From Piscinibacter sp047602365 (GTDB lineage: Bacteria > Pseudomonadota > Gammaproteobacteria > Burkholderiales > Burkholderiaceae_C), in the NCBI GenBank assembly GCA_047602365.1, contig JASGHM010000002.1, positions 2,232,001-2,296,000 of the forward strand: a stretch of DNA of 64,000 nucleotides, given 5' to 3'. Positions 17,196-27,300 of this stretch are shown here, piece by piece. Each line of letters starts with the position of its first letter. The stretch's first letter is position 1. Under the pieces are notes generated by a model. It was given only the letters and a program-made list of their open reading frames with translations. It ran no database searches and was not told the DNA's origin. Position numbers and translations under genes: made by a program.

Positions 17196-18155
17196 TCAGC
17201 GTGTCGCGGCGAGCTGGCGCACCCGCGCCATCGCCATGCCCGCCGCCGCCGTGCGTGTCTCGACGCCGAGCTTCTCGAACACATGCTCCAGGTGCTTGTG
17301 CACCGTGCGCGGACTGGTGCCGAGGATGTCGCCGATGTCGCGGTTGGTCTTGCCCTGCACCACCCAGTACAGCACCTCGGCCTCGCGGGCGGTCAGCTTG
17401 AAGGCCAGGCCCAGCGCCTCGATGGTCGACTCGTCGGACGACTCGCTCATCACCAGCAGCCATTCGTCCTCGCCGCCGCTTTCACCGCCGCTTGCCGCGC
17501 TGGCCTCGTGCAGCGCGAACACCAGGCGCTTGCCGTGGCGCGCCAGCGTCAGCGGCTGCGGCGTGCCGCCGGTGGCGTGCACCACCGCCTGCGCCTGCAG
17601 CCAGTCGAGCACCGCCTCGCCGAGCTGCTGCGAATCGCCGGCGTCGTGGCTGACGAGCAGTTGCCGCGCCAGCGGCGTCTGCCAGAGGATGCGGCCGTCG
17701 GCGGCGCGCACCGACAGCGTCGCGTGGCCGAAGGCGTCGAGCGCGTTGCGCGCCTGGCGGCGCTCGCGCGCGCCCTGCACATGGGCGGCGATGCGCGCAA
17801 GCACCTCCATCGGCTTGATCGGCTTGGCGACGTAGTCGACGCCGCCGCTCTGGAAGGCCTTCAGCACATGCTCGGTCTCGGTCAGGCCGGTCATGAAGAT
17901 CACCGGGATCGCGGCGGTCGCGGCATCGGCCTTCAGGCGCTTCGCCACCTCGAAGCCGTCCAAGCCGGGCATCACCGCGTCGAGCAGGATCACGTCGGGC
18001 TTCGCCTGCGTGGCACGCTGGAGCGCCTGCTCGCCGTTGGTGGCGACCAGTACCGTGTAGCCGAACTCGTCGAGCGCGTCGTGCAGCATCGACAGGTTGT
18101 CGGGGATGTCGTCGACGATCAGCACGACGTCGGAGTTGTGGCGGTCGAGGTTCAT
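17196..18155 (-). CDS. Two-component response regulator, REC plus LuxR-type HTH
   Basis: 319 residues from the ATG at 18155. The receiver domain (residues ~9-125: VVLIVDDIPDN, phospho-acceptor Asp near 59 in VILLDAVMPG, FMTGL, KPIKP) is followed by a ~130-residue middle segment of unknown type. The LuxR/NarL DNA-binding domain closes the protein (residues ~255-319: LTAREAEVLYWVVQGKTNRDIGDILGTSPRTVHKHLEHVFEKLGV). It lies 14 bp after the permease-kinase gene, which is therefore its evident partner. Targets are unknown; the divergent ureABC genes are the obvious candidates. Confidence 0.9.
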   Translation of the reverse strand: MNLDRHNSDVVLIVDDIPDNLSMLHDALDEFGYTVLVATNGEQALQRATQAKPDVILLDAVMPGLDGFEVAKRLKADAATAAIPVIFMTGLTETEHVLKAFQSGGVDYVAKPIKPMEVLARIAAHVQGARERRQARNALDAFGHATLSVRAADGRILWQTPLARQLLVSHDAGDSQQLGEAVLDWLQAQAVVHATGGTPQPLTLARHGKRLVFALHEASAASGGESGGEDEWLLVMSESSDESTIEALGLAFKLTAREAEVLYWVVQGKTNRDIGDILGTSPRTVHKHLEHVFEKLGVETRTAAAGMAMARVRQLAATR

Positions 18156-18169
18156 CTCACCGTCGTCAC

Positions 18170-21100
18170 TCAGCCGTCCGCCAGGGCGCGCTTGAGCACG
18201 CCGTTCATCTCGTCGAGCCGGAAGCCGCGCGCCATCGCCCGCATGCGCTCGACGAAGGCGGCGCAGGCCGGCGACTCGGTCTCGATCTGGTCGAGCCGCT
18301 TGACGATGCCGCGCACGTAGCCGATGTCGACCAGCTCCTGCAGCGCGCGCAGGTGCGGCTCGGCCGGCAGTGCGAGCGGCTCGTCGGAAGCCAGCGCCGC
18401 CGCCGGCTCCGCGGCGGGCACCACCGCGGTGGTCCACTGCAGCGCCAGCGCATGCCCCAGCCAGTCGAGCAGTTCGTTGACGCGCACGGGCTTGGTGATG
18501 AAGTCGGTCGAACGGATGCCGACGTCGTTGTCCAGCCCCTTGTCGAAGGCGTTGGCCGAGACGATCGCGATCGCCGCCGGGCCGAGCGCCTCGTGGCGGA
18601 TGCGGCGCACCGTCTCCCAGCCGTCGATGCCCGGCATCGCCAGGTCCATGAACACCGCGTCGGGGAACCAGCCGCCGTCAACACCACCACGGCGGCCGTT
18701 GCGCAGCAGCGCCAGCGCCTCTTCGCCCGCGGCGGCGGTACGCAGCTCGAAGCCCAGCGGCGCGAGCACGCTGACCAGCAGGCCGCGGTCGGCCTCCTCG
18801 TTGTCGACGACGAGGATGCGCCGGCGCACGCCGGCATAGCCGGTGCGCTGCGCCGCCTGCGGCGCCGGCAGCGCGTCGGAGCGCAGTTCGGGCAGGAACA
18901 GCCGCACGCGGAAGCAGGAGCCGCGGCCGGGCCGGCTCTCCACCGTCATCTCGCCACCCATCAGCTCGGCCAGCATCTTCGCGATGGTCAGGCCCAGGCC
19001 GGTGCCACCGGAGACTTGGCCCGCCGCCGAGCCGCGCGCGAAGGGCTCGAACACGCGGGCCACCTCGTCGGGCGGCATGCCCGGCCCGGTGTCCTCGATC
19101 TCGAAGTGTGCGATCTCGCGCGCATAGCGCAGCCGGAACACGACCCGCCCTTCGCGGGTGAACTTCACCGCGTTGCCGAGCAGGTTGATGAGGATCTGGC
19201 GCAGCCGCTTCTCGTCGGCGCGCACCAGCTCGGGCGCCTGCGCGTCGATCTCGGCGACGAAGTGGATGCCCTTGGACTGCGCCTGCAGCTCGAACAGCCG
19301 CGCGATCTGCTGCAGGCTCTCGCGCAGGCGCATCGGCGCCGGCTCCAGCGTCAGCTTGCCGCCCTCGATGCGCGCCATGTCCAGCGTGCCTTCGATCAGC
19401 GACAGCAGGTGGTCGCCGCCCCGCTTGATGACCCGCACCGCCTGGCGGCGCGCGTCGGGGATGGCCGGGTCGTCGTCGAGCAGCTGCGCGTAGCCGAGGA
19501 TGCTGTTCAGCGGCGTGCGCAGCTCGTGGCTGATCGCCGAGATGTAGCGGCTCTTCGCCTGGTTGGCGGCGTCGGCGGCCTGCTTGGCGAGCTGCAGCGC
19601 CTCGTCGGTGCGGCGGTGCGACTCGATCTCCTGCACCAGCAGCAGCGTCTGCCGGTTCGATTCCTCCTGCGCCACCTTGGCACTCTTGTGCTTGAGCACC
19701 AGCCACCATGCGACCACCGCGCTGACCACCAGCAGCGCCGCATAGACCTTGACGAAGCCCATCTGCAGCGCAGCCTCGGCATCGGGCGACAGGTTGCCGA
19801 GCAGCCGGCGCTCGTGGCGGAACACCGCGGCCATCAGCGCGCCGAGCGCGGTCATCGCCACCGCCATCAGCATCAGGTAGTGGCCGAGCTCGGTGTCCAG
19901 CTTCGCCCAGAGGCCGCGCGGCAGCAGGCCGCCCATCGCGTCGCGCCACTGCACCGACAGGCGTGCCTCGGGCTTGCACAGGTCGTGGCAGCGTGCGTCC
20001 AGCGAGCAGCACAGCGAACAGATCGCGCCGCCATAGGCCGGGCAATGCGCCATGTCGTCGTGCTCGTAGTCGCGCTCGCAGATCGTGCAGCGGGTCAGGC
20101 GCTTGTAGCTGCCCTGCTCCGGCGCGACCGTTTCAGGCTGGCGCGCGATGTAGTAGCGGCCCTTCGTCCACCAGGCGATCAGCGGGGCGGCAACGAAGGC
20201 GGTGACCATCGCGATCACCGCCGAGAAGGCCTGCGCCATCGGCCCGAGGAAGCCGAGGTAGGCGACGATGGACAACAGCGATGCGATGCCCATCGCACCG
20301 ACGCCGACCGGGTTGACGTCGTACAGGTGGGCGCGCTTGAACTCGATGCCGCGCGGCGACCAGCCCATCGGCTTGTTGACCACCAGGTCGGCCACCACCG
20401 CCATCATCCAGCTGATCGCGATGTTCGAGTACAGGCCGAGCACCTTGCCGATCGCCTGGAAGACGTTCAGCTCCATCAGCATCAGCGCGATCAGGATGTT
20501 GAACACCATCCAGACGACGCGCCCCGGGTGGCTGTGCGTCAGCCGCGCGAAGAAGTTGGACCAGGCCAGCGAACCGGCATAGGCGTTGGTGACGTTGATC
20601 TTCAGCTGCGAGACGATCACGAACACCGCGGTGGCAGCCACCGCGAGGCCGACCTTGGAGGTCATCGTGCCGTAGGCGACCAGGTACATCTGCGTCGGGT
20701 CGACCGCGCGCGCCACCGGCACCGCATAGCCGATCGCCAGGTAGGCGAGCACGCAGCCGGCGAGCATCTTCAGCACGCCGGGGATCACCCAGCCCGGCCC
20801 GCCGATGACCACGCCGGCCCACCAGGCGAGGCGGTTGCCGGCCTTCTTCTCCGGCATGAAACGCAGGTAGTCGGCCTGCTCGCCCATCTGCGTGATCAGC
20901 GCGATGCCCACCGTCATCGCGGCGCCGAACTTCATCAGGTCGAAGCCGCCGGGCTGCACCGATTCGGCCGTGCCGTCCGCGCCGATGCCGCCGAAGTGCC
21001 AGATGTCGGCCAGCACTGTCGGGTGCTGCTGCAGCACGTAGACGAAGGGCACGATCAGCATCGCCAGCCAGAGCGGCTGCGTCCACACCTGCAGCTGGCT

Positions 21101-21739
21101 GATCGTCGTCACGCCGTGGGTGACCAGCGGGATCACCACCAGCGCGCAGAGCAGGTAACCCCAGGCCGGCGGGATGTCGAAGGCCAGCTCGATCGCGTAG
21201 GCCATGATGGCCGCCTCGAGCGCGAAGAAGATGAAGGTGAAGCTGGCGTAGATCAGCGAGGTGACCGTCGAGCCGATGTAGCCGAAGCCGGCGCCGCGGG
21301 TCAGCAGGTCCATGTCGACGCCGTGGCGCGCGGCGTAGACGCTGATCGGCCAGCCGGCCAGGAAGATGATCAGCCCGGTGGCCAGGATGGCCCAGAACGC
21401 ATTGACGAAGCCGTAGTCGACCAGCAGCGTGCCGCCCACCGCCTCGAGCACCAGGAACGAGGCCGCGCCGAACGCCGTGTTGGCCACGCGCAGCGACGAC
21501 CACTTGCGGAACGCGCGCGGCGTGAAGCGCAGCGCGTAGTCCTCCATGGTCTCCTTGGCGACCCAGTTGTTGTAGTCGCGCCGGACCTTGACCACCCGCT
21601 GCACCGCCTTGGTGCCTTGCGGCGTCGCGATGCCCGCGCCGAGCGGCGGATTCGCGAGGGGCTCGGCAGGGTTCGCACTCATGCGCCGAGTTGGGGCAAG
21701 GCCTGTGCCAAGGCCGGCGGGCCGCGTAGCATCTGGCAC
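18170..21739 (-). CDS. NCS1 permease fused to hybrid sensor histidine kinase
   Basis: 1189 residues. Residues ~60-530 form a 12-helix NCS1 (purine/cytosine/hydantoin) permease. Residues 551-588 hold eight Cys (CTIC, HC, CSLCC, C, C), probably a metal or redox site. Two more membrane helices (~620-682) lead into a short coiled coil, then HisKA with phospho-His 738 (SHELRTPLNS). The ATPase domain has N- and G-boxes (NLLGNAVKF, DTGPGMP, GGTGLGLTI), and a receiver domain has Asp 1031 and Lys 1082. It probably senses its own transported solute, such as a pyrimidine, hydantoin or related nitrogen compound, and signals to the LuxR-type regulator 14 bp downstream. The GTG at 21739 has AGGAG upstream; the ATG at 21682 does not. 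Confidence 0.9.
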   Translation of the reverse strand: MPDATRPAGLGTGLAPTRRMSANPAEPLANPPLGAGIATPQGTKAVQRVVKVRRDYNNWVAKETMEDYALRFTPRAFRKWSSLRVANTAFGAASFLVLEAVGGTLLVDYGFVNAFWAILATGLIIFLAGWPISVYAARHGVDMDLLTRGAGFGYIGSTVTSLIYASFTFIFFALEAAIMAYAIELAFDIPPAWGYLLCALVVIPLVTHGVTTISQLQVWTQPLWLAMLIVPFVYVLQQHPTVLADIWHFGGIGADGTAESVQPGGFDLMKFGAAMTVGIALITQMGEQADYLRFMPEKKAGNRLAWWAGVVIGGPGWVIPGVLKMLAGCVLAYLAIGYAVPVARAVDPTQMYLVAYGTMTSKVGLAVAATAVFVIVSQLKINVTNAYAGSLAWSNFFARLTHSHPGRVVWMVFNILIALMLMELNVFQAIGKVLGLYSNIAISWMMAVVADLVVNKPMGWSPRGIEFKRAHLYDVNPVGVGAMGIASLLSIVAYLGFLGPMAQAFSAVIAMVTAFVAAPLIAWWTKGRYYIARQPETVAPEQGSYKRLTRCTICERDYEHDDMAHCPAYGGAICSLCCSLDARCHDLCKPEARLSVQWRDAMGGLLPRGLWAKLDTELGHYLMLMAVAMTALGALMAAVFRHERRLLGNLSPDAEAALQMGFVKVYAALLVVSAVVAWWLVLKHKSAKVAQEESNRQTLLLVQEIESHRRTDEALQLAKQAADAANQAKSRYISAISHELRTPLNSILGYAQLLDDDPAIPDARRQAVRVIKRGGDHLLSLIEGTLDMARIEGGKLTLEPAPMRLRESLQQIARLFELQAQSKGIHFVAEIDAQAPELVRADEKRLRQILINLLGNAVKFTREGRVVFRLRYAREIAHFEIEDTGPGMPPDEVARVFEPFARGSAAGQVSGGTGLGLTIAKMLAELMGGEMTVESRPGRGSCFRVRLFLPELRSDALPAPQAAQRTGYAGVRRRILVVDNEEADRGLLVSVLAPLGFELRTAAAGEEALALLRNGRRGGVDGGWFPDAVFMDLAMPGIDGWETVRRIRHEALGPAAIAIVSANAFDKGLDNDVGIRSTDFITKPVRVNELLDWLGHALALQWTTAVVPAAEPAAALASDEPLALPAEPHLRALQELVDIGYVRGIVKRLDQIETESPACAAFVERMRAMARGFRLDEMNGVLKRALADG
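21600..21616 (+). promoter_or_regulatory. Candidate NtrC binding site upstream of ureA
   Basis: TGCACC-GCCTT-GGTGCC matches the NtrC consensus TGCACC-N5-GGTGCA at 11 of 12 positions and is a perfect GCACC/GGTGC dyad. It lies about 150 bp upstream of the transcription start predicted from the sigma-54 element, a normal enhancer distance, within the 5' coding part of the divergent permease-kinase gene. Confidence 0.55.
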
Positions 21740-21749
21740 GTCTCCTGCT
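21733..21749 (+). promoter_or_regulatory. Candidate sigma-54 (-24/-12) promoter for ureABC
   Basis: CTGGCACG-N4-CTGCT fits the consensus YTGGCACG-N4-TTGCW with one mismatch. The GG (21735-21736) and GC (21747-21748) doublets have the obligatory 10 bases between them. Transcription would start near 21760, only about three bases before the ureA ATG, and no Shine-Dalgarno precedes that ATG. The element overlaps the start and ribosome site of the divergent kinase gene. Confidence 0.6.
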
Positions 21750-21762
21750 GAACGTCGCCCCC

Positions 21763-22065
21763 ATGGAACTCACGCCGCGCGAGAAGGACAAGCTGCTGAT
21801 CTTCACCGCCGCCTTGCTGGCCGAGCGGCGCAAGGCGCGAGGGCTGAAGCTCAACTACCCCGAGGCCGTGGCGCTGATCAGCGCCGCGATCATGGAAGGG
21901 GCACGCGACGGCAAGAGCGTCGCCGCGCTGATGAGCGAGGGCAAGACGGTGCTCACCCGTGCCGACGTGATGGACGGCGTGGCGGAGATGATTCCGGACA
22001 TCCAGGTGGAAGCCTCGTTCCCCGATGGCACCAAACTGGTGACCGTGCACCAACCCATTGCATGA
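21763..22065 (+). CDS. ureA: Urease subunit gamma UreA
   Basis: 100 residues, the standard size of the gamma subunit. It begins with the invariant MELTPREKDKLLIF and contains LNYPEAVALISAAIMEGARDGKSV and the C-terminal FPDGTKLVTVHQPI. It forms the urease trimer-of-trimers with UreB and UreC in the cytosol. No ribosome site is visible in front, consistent with a leaderless or nearly leaderless message from the sigma-54-like promoter at 21733-21749. It is divergent from the permease-kinase gene by 23 bp. Confidence 0.97.
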   Translation: MELTPREKDKLLIFTAALLAERRKARGLKLNYPEAVALISAAIMEGARDGKSVAALMSEGKTVLTRADVMDGVAEMIPDIQVEASFPDGTKLVTVHQPIA

Positions 22066-22106
22066 GCTGGCCCATGAACAATCACAAGGCACCGAGGACG
22101 ACCCGC

Positions 22107-22277
22107 ATGACCCGCACCCTGGCCACGCTGGCCACCCTGTTCGCCAGCGGCTGGGCCGCTGCCCACGAAGGCCATGGCCTGGCCAACCCGCACTGGCACG
22201 CCAGCGACATGTTCGGCCTGCTGCTGGCCGTCGCCGCCGCCGGTGCCGGGCTGATGTGGTGGCGGGGTCGCAAGTAA
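22107..22277 (+). CDS. Small His-containing exported/membrane protein between ureA and ureB
   Basis: 56 residues from the ATG at 22107 (GAGGA 8 bp upstream); an in-frame ATG at 22074 would add 11 residues. A signal peptide (MTRTLATLATLFASGWAAA) is followed by a short His-rich segment (HEGHG, then HWH) and a C-terminal membrane helix (FGLLLAVAAAGAGLMWW) ending RGRK. The stop overlaps the ureB start (TAATG), so it is translated as part of the urease operon. The His residues facing the periplasm suggest a link to nickel, but this is only inferred. I recall similar small genes at this place in other Burkholderiales. Confidence 0.7.
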   Translation: MTRTLATLATLFASGWAAAHEGHGLANPHWHASDMFGLLLAVAAAGAGLMWWRGRK

Positions 22278-22588
22278 TGGCCCTCACCCCCGGCGAGTTG
22301 ATCGTCGACGCCGGCGACCTGGCCCTCAACCCCGGCCGCCGCACGCTGACGCTGGTCGTCGAGAACGGCGCCGACCGGCCGATCCAGGTCGGCTCGCACT
22401 ACCACTTCGCCGAGACCAACGGTGCGCTGAAGTTCGACCGCGGTGCCGCCCGCGGCATGCGGCTGAACATCGCCTCGGGCACCGCGGTGCGCTTCGAGCC
22501 CGGCCAGCAGCGCACCGTCGAGCTGGTCGACTTCGCCGGCGACCGCATGGTCTACGGCTTCCGCGGTCTCGTTCAGGGAAAGCTTTGA
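22277..22588 (+). CDS. ureB: Urease subunit beta UreB
   Basis: 103 residues, the normal length. Recognised by MALTPGELIVDAGDLALNPGR, IQVGSHYHFAETNGALKFDR, MRLNIASGTAVRFEPGQQRTVELV and the end GFRGLVQGKL. It is the small structural subunit packing against UreC. The ATG shares its A with the stop codon of the small upstream gene (TAATG), and its own stop is one base before the ureC start, giving a tightly coupled unit. Confidence 0.97.
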   Translation: MALTPGELIVDAGDLALNPGRRTLTLVVENGADRPIQVGSHYHFAETNGALKFDRGAARGMRLNIASGTAVRFEPGQQRTVELVDFAGDRMVYGFRGLVQGKL

Positions 22589-22589
22589 G

Positions 22590-24317
<1,728 letters not shown>

Positions 24318-24324
24318 CCCGGGT

Positions 24325-27300
24325 TCAGAAGCTGCGCTGCACGCTGGCGGAGAAGCTGCTCGTGCGAGCGGCACCACCGCCCAGGCTGCTGCGCAGTTCC
24401 ACGCCGGCCGCCCAGCCGTCTGCGCTGCGCGCGCGCAGGCCGAGACCGATCTGGCCCTGCTCGACCGCCGGGTCGCGCGTGCTCAGCGTGTAGCTGGTGC
24501 CGGCCAGGTCGTCGGCATAACGCAGGGTCTGCGTCAGGTCGCCCTGGCTGCGCCGGCGCCATTCGATCTGCACGGCCGGCTCGAGCGCCCAGGCGCCCAG
24601 CGGCCAGTCGAAGGACAGCCTCATGCCGCCGCGGATCTCGTTGCTGCGCAGGCGTGCCTCGTCGTAGGCCAGCGCCAGCAGTGCGTCGCCACCCTCGGCG
24701 TAGGCGCCCAGCCGCGCGTCCTGGTGCTCCAGCACGAGTTGCGGGCGCAGATGCCAGGCGCCGAGGTCGAAGCGTGCCGAGCCGGACAGCGCGGCGAAGC
24801 TCTGCTTCACGGTGCGCTGGCCATCGGCCGACGGCGTGTCGCCGCTGATCGCGCGGCTCGTCGACAGGGTCGTGTTCGCATGGCCCAGCGCAGCACTGAC
24901 ACGCAGGCCCAGCGGCGTGCGCCAGGTCGCGTAGGCGGCGACGCTCTCGGCGCTGGCGTCGAGCTGGCCGGCAGCGTCGCCGATGCGGCTGCGGTCGGAC
25001 GCGTGGCCGACCGCGAAGCCGGCGCGCAGTTCGGGTGTGATCGCGCTGTCCCAGCCCAGCGTCAGGCCCGGCGTGCTGAAGCGCGTGTCGCCGGCCGTCG
25101 TCGAGCCGTTGATGCGGCCATGCTGCACGGTGCCGGCGACCCAGCCGGCCAGGCCCTGTGCGCAGTCCTTCGCGACCGGCGCGACCGGTGCATTCGGCGT
25201 CGCCGGCTTCGCCTCGGTGGCGGCCTTGCGCCAGTCGGCACCGAGCCGGGCACGCACGTCCATCTCGGGCAGGCAGTCGCGCTCGTCGTCCAGGCGCTCG
25301 AGCATGTTGCGCAGTTGCGCGCTGCCGAATCGTTTCAGCGCCTCTGCCTCGGCGACCTGCAGACCGTTGACGGTCGCATCCGTGGTCGGATCGGGGCGTG
25401 CGCCGACCGACAGCGCGAGCACGGCGGTGACCGTGGCACCGTTGGCGTCGGTCACCCTGACGGTGACGCTGGCGGTGCCGGCGCGCCGCGCGCGGCCGCT
25501 GATGTGGCCCTGAGCGTCCATCGCCAGGCCGGCGGGCCAGGTGCCCGACGCGAGCGTGAAGCCGTAGGGCGCCGTGCCGCCACTGGCGACCAGCGTGACG
25601 CGGACCGGCAGCGCGGCCGGGCCGAGGTCGATGGTTCGCGGCTGCACGTCGAGCACGGCCACCGCGGTGGTGGCGAGCCGGAAGCGGCGCTTCACGCGGC
25701 CGCCGCTGGCGTCGGCGATGGTCACCGCGTAGTCGGTCATCGTGGTGGTCTGCGTCGGCGTGCCGCTGACTTCACCGGTCGCGGCGTTCATCGAGAGCCC
25801 GGCCGGCAGCGCGGGTTCGACACTGAAGGCGTAGGGCGAGATGCCGCCGCTGGCCACCACCGGCGTGAACGCGCCCACCGGCGAATCGATCTTCGCGACG
25901 GTGTTGTCCACCTGCGTCTGCGCGCTCAGGCCGGGGCGCACCTCGAGGCGGAAGGTCTTGGTCGACACCGCGCCCTGCGCGTCGGTGACGGTGACGGTGA
26001 AGGTGGTTGCCGACACGGTGGCGCGCGGCGTGCCGCTGATCGTGCCGTTGGTGGTCGAGAAGCTCAGCCCGGCCGGCAGCGCCGGCGAGATCGCGAACAG
26101 ATGCGGCAGCGTGCCGCCCGCGGCCGTGACCGGCGTGAAGCTCGCGAGCGCTTCGCCCGCGACGGCGGTCTGCGTCGACACCGCCTGCACCGTCGCCAGC
26201 GCGGCGCCGACGCTCATCGTGAAGGTCTTTGCCGAAGTGCTGCCGTTGGCATCGGTGACCGTGACCGTGAAGCTGGTCGTCGCCAGACCCGCGGTGGGCG
26301 TGCCGCTGATCTGGCCGCTGCCGGCGGCCAGGCTCAGCCCGGCCGGCAGCGCCGGTGCGACCGCGAAGACATAAGGCGCGCTGCCGCCCGCCGCCGTCAC
26401 CGGCGTGAAGGCCGTCACCGCGGTCCCCGCGGTCAGCGACCGGGTCGCCACCGCCTGCGTGGTCGACAGGGCCGGCCCGATGGCGAGTGTGTAGCTGCGC
26501 GCGGCGCTTGCACCGTTCGCATCGGTGACGGTGACGGTGAAGCTGCTGCTGCCCGCACCCGTCGGCGTGCCCGACAGGCTCCCGCCGGCGCCGATCGCCA
26601 GGCCTGCGGGCAGGCTGCCCGCACTCACACTGAACACATAGGGCGCGGTACCACCCGAGGCGCTCAGCGTCCTGCTGTAGGCCACGCCGGCGACACCGGC
26701 ATTGAGGCTGCCCGGCGAGACGGTGATGACCGCTGCGGCGTTGACCAGGAGCGTGAAGGTCTTGCTCGAGCTGCTGCCGTTGCCGTCGGTCACCGTCACC
26801 GTGTAGCTGGTGCTCGCGCTGGCGGCGCTGGGCGTGCCGGTGATCTGGCCCGTTGAAGTGTTGAAGCTCAGGCCCGCCGGCAATGCGGGCGAGATCGCGA
26901 AAGCGTGAGGTGTCGAACCACCGGCCGCCGTCACCGGCGTGAAAGCGGTGGCTGCAGTGCCTGCGGTCAGCGTCGTGCTCGCCACCGCCTGCGTGCTCGA
27001 CAGCGCTGCGCCGATGCTCAGCGTGTAGCTGCGCGAACCGGTCGCACTGTTGGCGTCGGTAGCCGTCACCGTGAAGCTGCTGCTGCCGGCGGCGCTGGGC
27101 GTGCCCGACAGGCTCCCACCCGCGCCCAGGCTCATGCCTGCCGGCAGGCTGCCGCTGCTCACCGCGTAGCTGTACGGCGCCGTGCCGCCGCTGGCGCTGA
27201 GCGCCTGGCTGTAGGCCACGCCCGCCACGCCACCGCTCAGGCTGCTCGGCGAGACGGTGATGACGGCCGCAGCGTTGACCTGCAGCGTGAAGGTCTTGCT

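Noticed and set aside
18353..21751. A 1132-codon + strand open frame opposite the permease-kinase
   Set aside because: His/Arg/Gln-rich composition with no domains; a GC-bias shadow of the real gene on the other strand.
24724..26856. A 710-codon + strand frame opposite the autotransporter
   Set aside because: Repetitive Arg/Gly/Ala sequence mirroring the Ig repeats, with no recognisable domain.
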